Origin: Prevotella sp. CAG:485
GTDB taxonomy: Bacteria > Bacteroidota > Bacteroidia > Bacteroidales > Muribaculaceae
NCBI GenBank assembly: GCA_000437495.1
Contig: FR897835.1
Span: 4,721 to 26,945, forward strand
Direction: 5' to 3'
DNA: 22,225 bases
Shown here: in pieces, positions 15,526-22,225 of the stretch
How positions within the stretch are numbered: the stretch's first letter is position 1
Layout: the number at the start of each line of letters is the position of its first letter
Notes under the pieces: generated by a model
Seen by the model: the letters and a program-made list of their open reading frames with translations, nothing else
The model's database searches: none
What the model was told of the DNA's origin: nothing
Translations under genes and position numbers: made by a program

Positions 15526-16604
15526 TTAGTCCCAAACCATAACAGAGTCTTTGCCTATTGCAGAGCCCCCTTTGAAGAGGGTGCTGTAAACGTGCGGGTG
15601 AAAACGGTCGATGCACGGGTCATCAAGGCGTGTCAGCACCACATTGCTGCAGTCGTTAGGCCTTACACGGCTAATCATGGAGGCTACAGAGTCGAGCATG
15701 CCTGCCGACGGCTCAAAGTGATAGATGATATCGCCCGGATATATGTGGCCTGCATGGTTATACGGGTTGATTGACAGCGGCACGCTGCGGAAGATTTTCG
15801 ATTTATAAACACCCGGCGACAGCTGTGTATAGCGCGACGTGTCGTTCAGATTCAGGCCGTAAGCCGAAATACGGAATTTATCATTTTTGTAAATCAAATC
15901 CCAGCCATAGAGCGGTAAGGTGGTTGCCATGGGCAGAGGATAACGCATCAGGTCGTCTAAGGCTTCATGTATGGCCTCATAGTTGAGAATGGCATCTCTG
16001 GCATTCGTTTTGCGCGTGCGGCTTGTGTTGTCGAGCATCAGCACTGCATAATCCACCGGCGGAGTCTCCAGCGACAGCTGATGCAGGCGCACCATGACGC
16101 TGAGCTGACCGTCGTCGCGCTTGCGCAGGATGCTCTTTATGTCGCGCAACATATCAAAATAGGCCTCTTGATCGCGCTCTTCCCAGTCGTATCCTATCTG
16201 TAATTCATTCGGCTCCGGATAGCCGTTATTGACCATTATCTCGGTGGCCTTGTCCACTATGAACCGGGCAAGCCATTCAACGTTTGTCGTGTCAGTAACC
16301 ACATACGGGTCAAGCGATATTACCGGCACAACTTTAACGTCGGCAGGCAACTTGTCTTTAAATTTCACCAGGTGGTTACCACCGGGCGTCCCTTTCTGGC
16401 GTACTCCAAATCGAAAAGGTGCAGATATACGGTCTTTACGTTATGGTCTTTTAAGAACTGTGATTCATTGGGCGTAAGCGTCAGCTGGGCCTGTCAATAA
16501 TACATTGAATTTGGTGATATGTCTACTTTATGACAGCCCGTTGTTGATAGAGTGGCTGCAATTGCCGCCAGAAAGAGTAATATATGTTTTATTTTGTTTG
16601 TCAT
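15526..16604 (-). pseudogene. Broken lipoprotein gene, uncharacterised Bacteroidales TIM-barrel-like (DUF3142-like?) family
   Basis: The minus strand reads as one gene with two lesions. From ATG 16604 a lipoprotein signal peptide runs to the lipobox STTGC (Cys24), then codon 37 is TGA (16496-16494). The same frame reopens and reads sensibly (QLTLTPNESQFLKDHN, then VKTVYLHLFDLEY) until a second TGA at 16367. The rest, 280 codons, continues one frame over from GTG 16368 (KFKDKLPADVKVVPVISLDP) to the stop at 15526, with LQIGYDWEERDQEAYF, VMVRLHQLS, PPVDYAVLML and PLPMATTLPLYGWDL. These resemble an uncharacterised Bacteroidales lipoprotein family with a possible TIM-barrel fold; DUF3142 is a guess. 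The 280-codon part could still be made by restart at the GTG, but without an export signal. Sequencing error is the alternative. Confidence 0.72.
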
Positions 16605-16676
16605 GATTCAGTTTCAAATGAGGTTAATTCAATTTCTTATCATCAAGCTCTGAGAGAGGTTTGTGCATCACAGAGT

Positions 16677-17378
16677 TTATCCTGATTGCTTGTCAGATTC
16701 CTCCTTGTGGTCCGTTTCACCCAAGTGCCACAGAGCATGGTCGGGTAGGGGAGCGGTTATGGTCAGTTCTTTTTTGCTGACGGGGTGCGTGAAGTTCAGC
16801 CTGTAGGCAAGAAGCGAAATGCCGCCGTCGGGGTTTGACCGGCGCGAGCCATACTTCAAATCACCTTTTATTGGCGTGCCTGTTGATGACAGCTGACAGC
16901 GTATCTGATGTTTGCGTCCGGTGAAAAGTTCAATCTCAAGCAGACTGTAACGCTCGCCGGTGCCTACCGTGCAGTAATGCAGAGTGGCTTTCTGGGCTCC
17001 CGGTGTGTTGGCCGTTACCGCACGAGTCTTGTTTATCCTGCCGTCGCTCAGCAGATAATGCTCCAGGGTTCCCTCATTCTTCGCCCGTTTGCCCTCCACA
17101 ATGGCCAGATAACGTTTGTGTATCTCTCCGCGGCGCAACATGTCATTAAGCCTGCTCAGTGCCTTTGATGTCTTGGTAAAAATCACGAGTCCCTGTGCCG
17201 GCCTGTCTATGCGGTGAACAACGCCGCAAAATACATTGCCGGGTTTGGCATATTTCTCCTTTAGGTATGCTTTTACCTTATCGACAAGGGGTTCATCGCC
17301 TGTCTTGTCGCCCTGCACCAACTCGCCGGCCTCTTTGTAGACCACTATGATGTGATTATCTTCGTATAATACTTTCAT
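16677..17378 (-). CDS. RluA-family RNA pseudouridine synthase
   Basis: Converts specific uridines in rRNA or tRNA to pseudouridine. The 233-aa protein consists of the catalytic domain only, with no N-terminal S4 domain. The catalytic Asp58 sits in HRIDRPAQGLV, the RluA-family motif HRxDxxxxGL. Further family markers are the KRYLAIVEG strand (about 88-96), GRKHQIRCQL and GDLKYGS, which form the active-site cleft. The start ATG at 17378 gives MKVLYEDNHIIVVYKEAG, the typical beginning. The charged tail after about residue 220 is variable. The substrate position cannot be predicted. The lesioned lipoprotein gene follows 72 nt downstream on the same strand. Confidence 0.92.
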   Translation of the reverse strand: MKVLYEDNHIIVVYKEAGELVQGDKTGDEPLVDKVKAYLKEKYAKPGNVFCGVVHRIDRPAQGLVIFTKTSKALSRLNDMLRRGEIHKRYLAIVEGKRAKNEGTLEHYLLSDGRINKTRAVTANTPGAQKATLHYCTVGTGERYSLLEIELFTGRKHQIRCQLSSTGTPIKGDLKYGSRRSNPDGGISLLAYRLNFTHPVSKKELTITAPLPDHALWHLGETDHKEESDKQSG

Positions 17379-17446
17379 TGTTTTCCGAATCAGCCGGTTT
17401 TTAGGTGCTTAGATTATTGGCTAATAGCTTCGTAGGAGGATATCAG

Positions 17447-17665
17447 TCAACTCTTGGGGTTAGTTTTTGTAACTTGCAAGGTGGTACTTCCCGGGGTGAA
17501 TGGTTCAGTATCTCTTGTTTCGTTATTTACATTCTCTTTTCTGCTCGTTGCCGATTTGGGGCGACGGAACCAAAAGGTCAATCCTCTGGTGGATTCGTAA
17601 TCTGCTTCCACCAACGTCATGTTTCCGATAGCCACAATGTCTGCAACGAACACGTCTGTCAACAC
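17447..17665 (-). CDS. Doubtful 72-aa ORF between tRNA-Glu and the pseudouridine synthase gene
   Basis: An open frame from GTG 17665 to TGA 17447, starting MLTDVFVADIVAIGNMTLVE and ending in a polar Thr/Asn/Lys tail. I recognise no domain. It follows the 34-aa ORF by 7 nt in a different frame and precedes the RluA-type gene by 68 nt on the same strand. No start signal helps. Amino-acid composition is not absurd, but no codon or homology evidence is available, so it may be chance or the remnant of an older gene. Confidence 0.25.
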   Translation of the reverse strand: MLTDVFVADIVAIGNMTLVEADYESTRGLTFWFRRPKSATSRKENVNNETRDTEPFTPGSTTLQVTKTNPKS

Positions 17666-17672
17666 TTTTTAA

Positions 17673-17777
17673 TTACTTCTTTATCTCGGCTTTCATGCCG
17701 GATGCTGCCAACAACAGTCGCACGAAGTAATTATACCAAAACACTAAGCTGTTTTTGTGTGATGAATCCTGAGCCAT
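17673..17777 (-). CDS. Doubtful 34-aa small ORF with hydrophobic centre
   Basis: ATG 17777 to TAA 17673. The product starts MAQDSSHKNSLVFWYN, has a hydrophobic stretch (NYFVRLLLAASG) and a basic end (MKAEIKK), which would suit a small membrane-associated peptide. It starts 49 nt after the terminator of tRNA-Glu and is followed by another small ORF. No family is recognised and no ribosome-binding site is seen. Listed because short genes in such gaps are often missed. Confidence 0.25.
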   Translation of the reverse strand: MAQDSSHKNSLVFWYNYFVRLLLAASGMKAEIKK

Positions 17778-17825
17778 TGGCCTATACAGATTCTCCACAA
17801 ACAGCAATTTTATTCTCCGTTATGC

Positions 17826-17860
17826 AAATAAGGAACCAACCAACAGTTGATTCCTTATTT
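17826..17860 (-). terminator. Terminator of tRNA-Glu
   Basis: A perfect 10-bp inverted repeat, AAATAAGGAA (17826-17835) and TTCCTTATTT (17851-17860), lies directly after the tRNA 3' end on the minus strand, with an inner CAAC/GTTG. The 3' arm ends in TTATTT, which supplies a partial U-run. Confidence 0.7.
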
Positions 17861-17864
17861 TTAG

Positions 17865-17936
17865 TAGCGAATCCGGGACTCGAACCCGAGTCTCCACCGT
17901 GAGAGGGTGGCGTGCTAACCGCTACACTAATTCGCC
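17865..17936 (-). tRNA. tRNA-Glu, anticodon CTC
   Basis: The minus strand folds into a full cloverleaf of 72 nt. The acceptor stem pairs GGCGAAT with ATTCGCT, with G1-U72 as a wobble pair. The D-arm contains GTGTAGCGGTTAGCAC. The anticodon stem is CCACC/GGTGG with loop CTCTCAC and anticodon CTC reading GAG. The T-arm is TCGGG-TTCGAGT-CCCGG. The discriminator is A, and CCA is not encoded, as usual in Bacteroidota. It has its own promoter (18027-18058) and terminator (17826-17860). Confidence 0.95.
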
Positions 17937-18026
17937 ATTCGGTTACTTCAGAATTCCAGCCTTTCTAAACCGTTGAGCTTTCTTTAGCCCCTTCGGTCTT
18001 TCTATGCCCCTTTCTGATTTGCACTG

Positions 18027-18058
18027 CAAAGTTACAACAAATTTTCTTATCCACCAAA
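18027..18058 (-). promoter_or_regulatory. Promoter of tRNA-Glu
   Basis: On the minus strand a -33 box TTTG (18058-18055) is followed after exactly 20 nt by the -7 box TAACTTTG (18034-18027), both perfect matches to the Bacteroidota housekeeping promoter. RNA would start near 18022, about 86 nt before the mature tRNA 5' end. Confidence 0.85.
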
Positions 18059-18222
18059 TTTATTTTCCCTAAATTCCCTTGAAAATCCCTCATTATCCCT
18101 TCTCCTATGCTCTTAAATGCTTATCTATCAGCTGCTTACAGAAGTTATAAACAACCTGCTTTTCTTCCTATCTCTTCCTCAAAATTATTATCCCCGCCTC
18201 GGGTCAGTCCTCCTTTCAACAC
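18059..18222. other. AT-rich gap without recognised gene
   Basis: Sequence between the tRNA promoter and the terminator of the OmpA-family gene. I see no ORF with coding character, no RNA fold of note and no repeat. The plus-strand frame crossing it runs into the antisense of the OmpA gene and is taken as chance. Confidence 0.5.
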
Positions 18223-18261
18223 AAAAATTAAGCAGGCGAGCCGTTATCAGCTCACCTGCTT
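18223..18261 (-). terminator. Intrinsic terminator of the OmpA-family gene
   Basis: A 12-bp stem pairs AAGCAGGCGAGC (18230-18241) with GCTCACCTGCTT (18250-18261), with one mismatch on the plus strand that becomes a T-G wobble in the minus-strand transcript. It is followed on the minus strand by AATTTTT (18229-18223). It lies 21 nt after the stop codon. Confidence 0.9.
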
Positions 18262-18282
18262 TATAGATTGGTGTTTTAGTCC

Positions 18283-19479
18283 TTATTTGATTTCTTTGAT
18301 GGTTACAGCGCGGTCGAGCGATGCACTGCGAGGACCAAAGTTGGTAAGGTCGGTGTTGTCGATGCCGGTCTCGAGCTGGTCAGCATTTACGCCAAGACCA
18401 ACCAGGAACTTCTTCACACCTGCTACACGGTTCTGACGCAGACGTACGTTGATAGTCTCGTTGCCGGTATAGTTGTCAGCCCAGCCCGTGAGTTTGTAAC
18501 GGGTGTCGGGGTGATCTTTCATTACCTGTGCTACAGCAGTCAGGATACCCATTTCGCGTTTGCCAAGGCTGTAAACGTTGATGGGATAGTAAACCGTTGC
18601 AAGGCCGTCGCATTCTGCCACCTGAGCAGCGGGAGCCGGACGTTTGCGGCAGTTGTCGAGCTGGTTCTGCAGGTCAGCGATTTTGTCCTCAGCGGCACCA
18701 AGCTGTGCGGTGAGAGCGTCGCCCTCGGCGTCCGTATATTTCCATGTCGGGCATACGGCGGTTACCGGGCAGTTCCATTCACGTTTCTTGAAGTTGTAAG
18801 TGATACCGGCCGTGAGGTTTACAATGTAGTCTACGCGGGGCCAGTCGTTGATCTGACCTTCTACGTCTACGAATACATCGAAGCCTTTGCCAATGTTAAA
18901 GTTGTTCTGCAGACCCAGGTTGATGTAGAACACGCGGTTGTGCCATTCATAACGCCAGTCGCGGTCGCCGTTGGCACGAAGGTCGTGATACAGACACCAG
19001 ATTGAGCCGGCACCTCCGTGAAGCACCAGGTTGTAGAAACGGTTGGGACGATAGCCGCGGATCCAGTTGGTCATGTTGACCATACCGTCTACCTCTACTC
19101 CCCATCCGAAGTATTTTTTAGGATAGTAGCCGTTGCTGAAAGGTGCGCGACCCTCATCCTGGTACGGGCCACCTTTGTATGTGGCACCCTTGCTCTCGGT
19201 CATGTTGAAGCCGAAACGCAGACCAAAGGTCGGGGTCAGCCACTTGCCGGCGAAGATGCTGGCCGTGGAGCCGATACGATCTTTGAACGGGGCTCTCATG
19301 TCGTATTTGCCAAATGAGAAGTTGGCACCGCCACGAGCTGTGATAAACCAGTTGTCGTGGTTCGGATTAAGAAGCAGACCCTGAGCGCAATCCTCTACAT
19401 AGGTTACCTCCTGAGCCGCCATTGGAAGCGAGCATATCATGCTCCCTACCAACAATGTGGATAGTAATAGTTTTTTCAT
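18283..19479 (-). CDS. OmpA-family outer membrane protein
   Basis: A 398-aa outer-membrane protein. I chose ATG 19479 (MKKLLLSTLLVGSMICSLPM), which begins a good signal peptide with probable cleavage after MAA; a TTG three codons earlier adds nothing. Residues about 25-230 alternate aromatic and polar strands (NWFITARGGANFSFG, FGLRFGFNMTES, LVLHGGAGS, ITYNFKKREW), consistent with an eight-stranded barrel. A short coiled segment (AAEDKIADLQNQLDN) follows. The C-terminal OmpA-like peptidoglycan-binding domain (about 290-398) carries LTGWADNYTGNETINVRLRQ and ends in DRAVTIKEIK. It probably anchors the outer membrane to the cell wall. It has its own promoter, an unusual folded leader and a strong terminator, fitting a highly expressed gene. 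Confidence 0.93.
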   Translation of the reverse strand: MKKLLLSTLLVGSMICSLPMAAQEVTYVEDCAQGLLLNPNHDNWFITARGGANFSFGKYDMRAPFKDRIGSTASIFAGKWLTPTFGLRFGFNMTESKGATYKGGPYQDEGRAPFSNGYYPKKYFGWGVEVDGMVNMTNWIRGYRPNRFYNLVLHGGAGSIWCLYHDLRANGDRDWRYEWHNRVFYINLGLQNNFNIGKGFDVFVDVEGQINDWPRVDYIVNLTAGITYNFKKREWNCPVTAVCPTWKYTDAEGDALTAQLGAAEDKIADLQNQLDNCRKRPAPAAQVAECDGLATVYYPINVYSLGKREMGILTAVAQVMKDHPDTRYKLTGWADNYTGNETINVRLRQNRVAGVKKFLVGLGVNADQLETGIDNTDLTNFGPRSASLDRAVTIKEIK

Positions 19480-19517
19480 ATCTCTCAAGTTGTTTTTTTT
19501 TTATCCAAAACCTGCCT

Positions 19518-19576
19518 CTTATATGCCCTCTTTCAAAGAGCATATAAGGGGTAGGGCATATTTCGGTGCAAAGTTA
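19518..19576 (-). promoter_or_regulatory. Promoter and two-state leader of the OmpA-family gene
   Basis: On the minus strand TAACTTTG (19576-19569) is a perfect -7 element; the -33 position, inside the transketolase 3' end, has only a partial TTTG match. RNA would start near 19565, giving a leader of about 85 nt. The leader contains ATATGCCCT (19561-19553), CTTATATGC (19548-19540) and a shared partner with AGGGCATAT (19529-19521) and GCATATAAG (19526-19518). The shared segment can pair with either partner but not both. A run of ten A on the transcript (19493-19502) precedes the start codon. Confidence 0.65.
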
Positions 19577-19592
19577 ATAATTCTTTTTGATT

Positions 19593-21623
19593 TTAAACCT
19601 GCTTTTGCAAAAAAAGTTTAATTTCATTGCAAATATTTTCTACCGTGAAGCCGAATTTCTCATCCAGCACTTTGTAGGGAGCGCTGGCGCCGAAGCGCTG
19701 GAGTCCTTTGGCCTGGTAGTTATAGCCCTGAAGCACAGGCATAAACGTGGCGGGCAGACCGGCTGACAGGGCGAATACCGGCAGTTGCTGCGGCAGAACC
19801 TTTTGGCGGTAGGCGGCATCCTGATGCATGAACAGGCCAACGCTCGGCATCGACACAACCTGCACCTTCATACCCTCTTTATTCAGCTGCTCCTTGACGT
19901 CGTAGAGAAGGCTTACCTCGCTGCCGTTGGCCAGCAGAGTTATTTGCGGGTTGGCATCTGCGGCTACAATGTATCCGCCATGAGCCACGCCTTCGGCAAC
20001 CACATCGGCCTCACACGGCACATCTTTTATATCCTGACGCGAGAGCACCAGAATACTCGGGCTCTCGTTGTTCTCCATGGCCAGTTTGTAGCACTGAACA
20101 CACTCTGCGCTGAAGGCGGGACGAAGCACTAACGCTGCCATCTTGCCGCTCAGATTGTTCATCTGCTCAAGCAGACGTATCTGTGCTTCCTGCTCTATGG
20201 GCTGATGTGTGGGGCCATCTTCGCCTACGCGGAATGCGTCGTGGCTGAAGATATATTTGGCCGGCAGTTCCATCAGCGCCGACATACGTATGGCCGGTTT
20301 CATGTAATCTGAGAACACGAAGAACGTGCCGCAGGCTGCGTAGAGGCCCTGATGCAGAATTATGCCGTTGACGATGCAAGCCATTGTGAGTTCGGCCACA
20401 CCTGCCTGCAGGAAAGCGCCGCTGAAATCACCTATCTTTAATGCGTGAGTCTGTTTCAGGAAGCCGTCAGTCTTGTCGGAGTTGCTCAGGTCAGCCGAGC
20501 CGACAATCATGTTGCCTACATGCTGAGCCAGATAGCCGAGAACGGCTGCCGACGAGTTGCGCGTGGCCATATTGGGCTTCAGCGGAATGGCGTTCCAGTC
20601 GAGCTCAGGCAGTTTGCCGCTCAGATAGCGGTCAAAGAGCGCTGCCTGGTCCGGATTTGCCTTGCGCCACTGGTCCTGTTCAGCCTTGCGCACAGCCACT
20701 ATTTCCTCCAGCTCGCGACGGCGTTCCAGATACAGAGCCTCGCTTTCGGGGAATATCTGCCACGGATTTTCCGGGTCGCCGCCTAAATGGGTAATCGTCT
20801 TGGCCATATCGGCGCCGGCTTTGCTCAGCGGCTGACCGTGAGTGTTGACGCGTCCTTCCAGGCTTGTGCCGTCCGCTGCCACGGCGCCGCGAGCCATTAT
20901 GGTGTGGCCGATGATAAGTGTGGGACGTTTCTTCTCCTCAGCAGCCACTTTCAGCGCTCCCGCAATGGCCTCCGGATCAGTGCCGTCAATGTCGAGCACA
21001 TTCCATCCCCAGGCGCGGTATTTGCCGCCTACGTCTTCGCGGTCAACCTCATCAACTTTGGTTGAGAGCTGAACATCGTTGCTATCGTAGAACATTATCA
21101 GGTTATGCAGACCCAGATTGCCGGCAATACGTCCGGCGCCCTGGCTTATTTCTTCCTGAATGCCGCCGTCGGAGATGAAAGCATACGTCTTGTGAGCCCA
21201 AGTCTCGCCAAAGCGTTGCACAAGTAAGCGTTCGGCTATGGCACAGCCAACGGCCATTACATGACCTTGTCCCAGCGGACCGCTGCTGTTTTCCACTCCT
21301 TTGCGCGGGTCCAACTCCGGGTGGCCCGGTGTGGTGGAACCCCACAGACGGAACTGCTGAAGCTCGTCGATGGAATAAAATCCGCTCATGCACAGCACCG
21401 AGTAGAGCATCGGCGACATGTGGCCCGGGTCCAGGAAGAAGCGGTCGCGCGATATCCACAGCGGATCGCCCGGATCATAGACCAGGAATTTTGAGTAGAG
21501 CACGTTGGTGAAATCGGCTCCCCCCATTGCGCCGCCGGGGTGGCCCGATTTGGCTTTCTCCACCATCGAGGCGATGAGAATGCGCATATTGTCAGCTGCG
21601 CGATTCATCTGTTTAATGTCCAT
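19593..21623 (-). CDS. tkt: Transketolase
   Basis: Thiamine-diphosphate and Mg2+-dependent enzyme of the non-oxidative pentose phosphate pathway, moving two-carbon units between ketoses and aldoses in the cytosol. The protein has 676 aa, full length. ATG 21623 (MDIKQMNRAADNMR) is the start; a TTG three codons upstream is not needed. The active-site histidines are in SGHPGGAMGGADF (His28), DPGHMS (His68) and PGHPE (His101). The ThDP/Mg motif is SDGGIQEE (151-158) to DSND (180-183), the Bacteroidota-type variant of GDG...N. The pyrimidine domain has FLQAGVAELTMA with the catalytic Glu and HDAFRVGEDGPTHQPIEQ. It lies 66 nt after the FucP-like transporter gene, possibly co-transcribed. Confidence 0.97.
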   Translation of the reverse strand: MDIKQMNRAADNMRILIASMVEKAKSGHPGGAMGGADFTNVLYSKFLVYDPGDPLWISRDRFFLDPGHMSPMLYSVLCMSGFYSIDELQQFRLWGSTTPGHPELDPRKGVENSSGPLGQGHVMAVGCAIAERLLVQRFGETWAHKTYAFISDGGIQEEISQGAGRIAGNLGLHNLIMFYDSNDVQLSTKVDEVDREDVGGKYRAWGWNVLDIDGTDPEAIAGALKVAAEEKKRPTLIIGHTIMARGAVAADGTSLEGRVNTHGQPLSKAGADMAKTITHLGGDPENPWQIFPESEALYLERRRELEEIVAVRKAEQDQWRKANPDQAALFDRYLSGKLPELDWNAIPLKPNMATRNSSAAVLGYLAQHVGNMIVGSADLSNSDKTDGFLKQTHALKIGDFSGAFLQAGVAELTMACIVNGIILHQGLYAACGTFFVFSDYMKPAIRMSALMELPAKYIFSHDAFRVGEDGPTHQPIEQEAQIRLLEQMNNLSGKMAALVLRPAFSAECVQCYKLAMENNESPSILVLSRQDIKDVPCEADVVAEGVAHGGYIVAADANPQITLLANGSEVSLLYDVKEQLNKEGMKVQVVSMPSVGLFMHQDAAYRQKVLPQQLPVFALSAGLPATFMPVLQGYNYQAKGLQRFGASAPYKVLDEKFGFTVENICNEIKLFLQKQV

Positions 21624-21689
21624 ACGATTCAAGGTATCTGGTTGAAGATTCGTGTTTTATGGTATTTGTGTATTATCTTTATTAGAACG

Positions 21690-22225
21690 TCAGAAACCCT
21701 CTTTTTGCTCAATCTCGTCGGCCACTTTGTCGCGTCGGGTAACGCGGCTGCCAATCAGAGCATAATAGAGCAGATAAACGGCTGCCACAATGGGAATCCA
21801 GTAAGAGGCAAGGTAACCGCTCCAGTCGGCTATCACGCCCTGTATCAACGGCAGAATACCGCCGCCGCACACCATCACCATGAAGAAGCCCGATGCCACC
21901 GCAGTGTATTTGCCGAGACCTTCCGTGGCAAGATTGAATACCGCACCCCACATCACCGATGTGCCCAGGCCGCAGAGCACGATGAAGAGCATCGAGATGC
22001 TCACCGGCACCATGGTGAAACTCATTGACGAGGTGTCTATGCCCGGAATCTTTATCGTCACCGTGCCGTCGAACATTATGGCACAAAGCAGCATGATTAC
22101 CACGAAGCTCGACACTGTGGCGAGCATCATTTTCGGCGATACCTTGCCGCCCACAATGCCGCCTATCAGACGGCCTATGAGCATCAGGAACCAGTACATA
22201 CCCACCAGCGTGCCGGCGGTGTCGG
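21690..22225 (-). CDS. FucP-like sugar/H+ symporter (MFS), 5' part cut by the window edge
   Basis: C-terminal part (about 178 codons) of a major-facilitator sugar transporter. The frame is open to the window end, so the start lies beyond 22225; the GTG at 22205 is internal. At least five hydrophobic helices are visible. GTLVGMYWFLMLIGRLIGG resembles the start of the second half of FucP-family permeases (L-fucose, or glucose/galactose), and the region CGLGTSVMWGAVFNLATEGLG followed by MVMVCGGGILPLIQG matches that family. The end is a short charged cytoplasmic tail. The substrate cannot be fixed from this fragment. Transketolase lies 66 nt downstream, so sugar uptake and pentose-phosphate metabolism may be co-expressed. 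Confidence 0.85.
   Translation of the reverse strand, partial: DTAGTLVGMYWFLMLIGRLIGGIVGGKVSPKMMLATVSSFVVIMLLCAIMFDGTVTIKIPGIDTSSMSFTMVPVSISMLFIVLCGLGTSVMWGAVFNLATEGLGKYTAVASGFFMVMVCGGGILPLIQGVIADWSGYLASYWIPIVAAVYLLYYALIGSRVTRRDKVADEIEQKEGF

Noticed and set aside
16358..16368. A_AAT_TTA, a classical -1 slippery heptamer, at the frame break of the lipoprotein gene (minus strand)
   Set aside because: The heptamer lies after the in-frame TGA (16367-16365), so a ribosome in the upstream frame stops before reaching it. The earlier TGA at codon 37 would also remain. Programmed frameshifting does not explain the gene.
16494..16496. TGA at codon 37 as a selenocysteine codon
   Set aside because: It follows a flexible post-lipobox segment with no redox motif, I see no SECIS-like hairpin directly after it, and the downstream frame is broken anyway.
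17405..17902. Plus-strand 165-codon frame in the tRNA-Glu region
   Set aside because: Its end (NPGLEPESPP) is the antisense of the tRNA T-arm and anticodon arm, a well-known artefact, and the rest shows no domain.
1..22225. CRISPR array, insertion sequence, prophage or integrative element
   Set aside because: I found no regularly spaced repeats, no transposase, integrase or phage gene, and no long terminal repeats. Composition looks even across the window by eye.

Overview
The window reads as chromosomal DNA of a gut Bacteroidales bacterium, plausibly Muribaculaceae, although the family assignment is an inference. The supporting signs are Bacteroidota-type promoters (-7 element TAnnTTTG, once with a TTTG -33 box at exactly 20 nt spacing), almost no Shine-Dalgarno sequences at start codons, DUF4252 proteins beside an ECF sigma/anti-sigma pair, a 29-residue AURKAIP1/COX24-type basic protein between HU and RNase G, a FucP-like sugar transporter, and OmpA-family proteins of the Bacteroidales type. 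I see no phage, transposon, CRISPR array or other obvious accessory island. Most genes are housekeeping or envelope genes.

Layout. 1-3185 (+): cydA (5' end cut off), cydB and a YigZ/IMPACT-family gene, closed by a hairpin at 3228-3260. 3186-5962 (+): an HU/IHF-type protein with a structured leader, a 29-aa ribosomal-type basic protein, a 535-nt hairpin-rich gap, and RNase G, ended by a strong bidirectional terminator. 6087-8271 (-): an operon reading, in transcription order, ECF sigma factor, membrane anti-sigma-like protein, DUF4252 protein, DUF4252 lipoprotein. The first two and last two genes overlap by ATGA. 8358-10679 (-): a patatin phospholipase fused to an outer-membrane barrel. 10823-15447 (+): an OmpA/glycine-zipper lipoprotein, a terminator that abuts a promoter, a secreted GH2 beta-galactosidase, and D-aminoacyl-tRNA deacylase overlapping it by 29 nt. 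15526-17378 (-): a broken lipoprotein gene downstream of an RluA-type pseudouridine synthase. 17379-18282: tRNA-Glu(CTC) with a textbook promoter, two doubtful small ORFs, and terminators. 18283-22225 (-): FucP-like transporter (cut by the window end), transketolase, and an OmpA-family outer-membrane protein with a leader that can fold two ways.

The cyd genes give microaerobic respiration. RNase G, the HU gene and the small basic protein belong to RNA, nucleoid and ribosome housekeeping. The sigma/anti-sigma/DUF4252 operon looks like an envelope-linked signalling module whose signal and output are unknown. The less expected items are the doubly lesioned lipoprotein gene (15526-16604), the two-state ompA leader (19518-19561), the palindrome over the sigma-factor promoter (8305-8337), and the promoter that would make the beta-galactosidase mRNA nearly leaderless (11699-11712).
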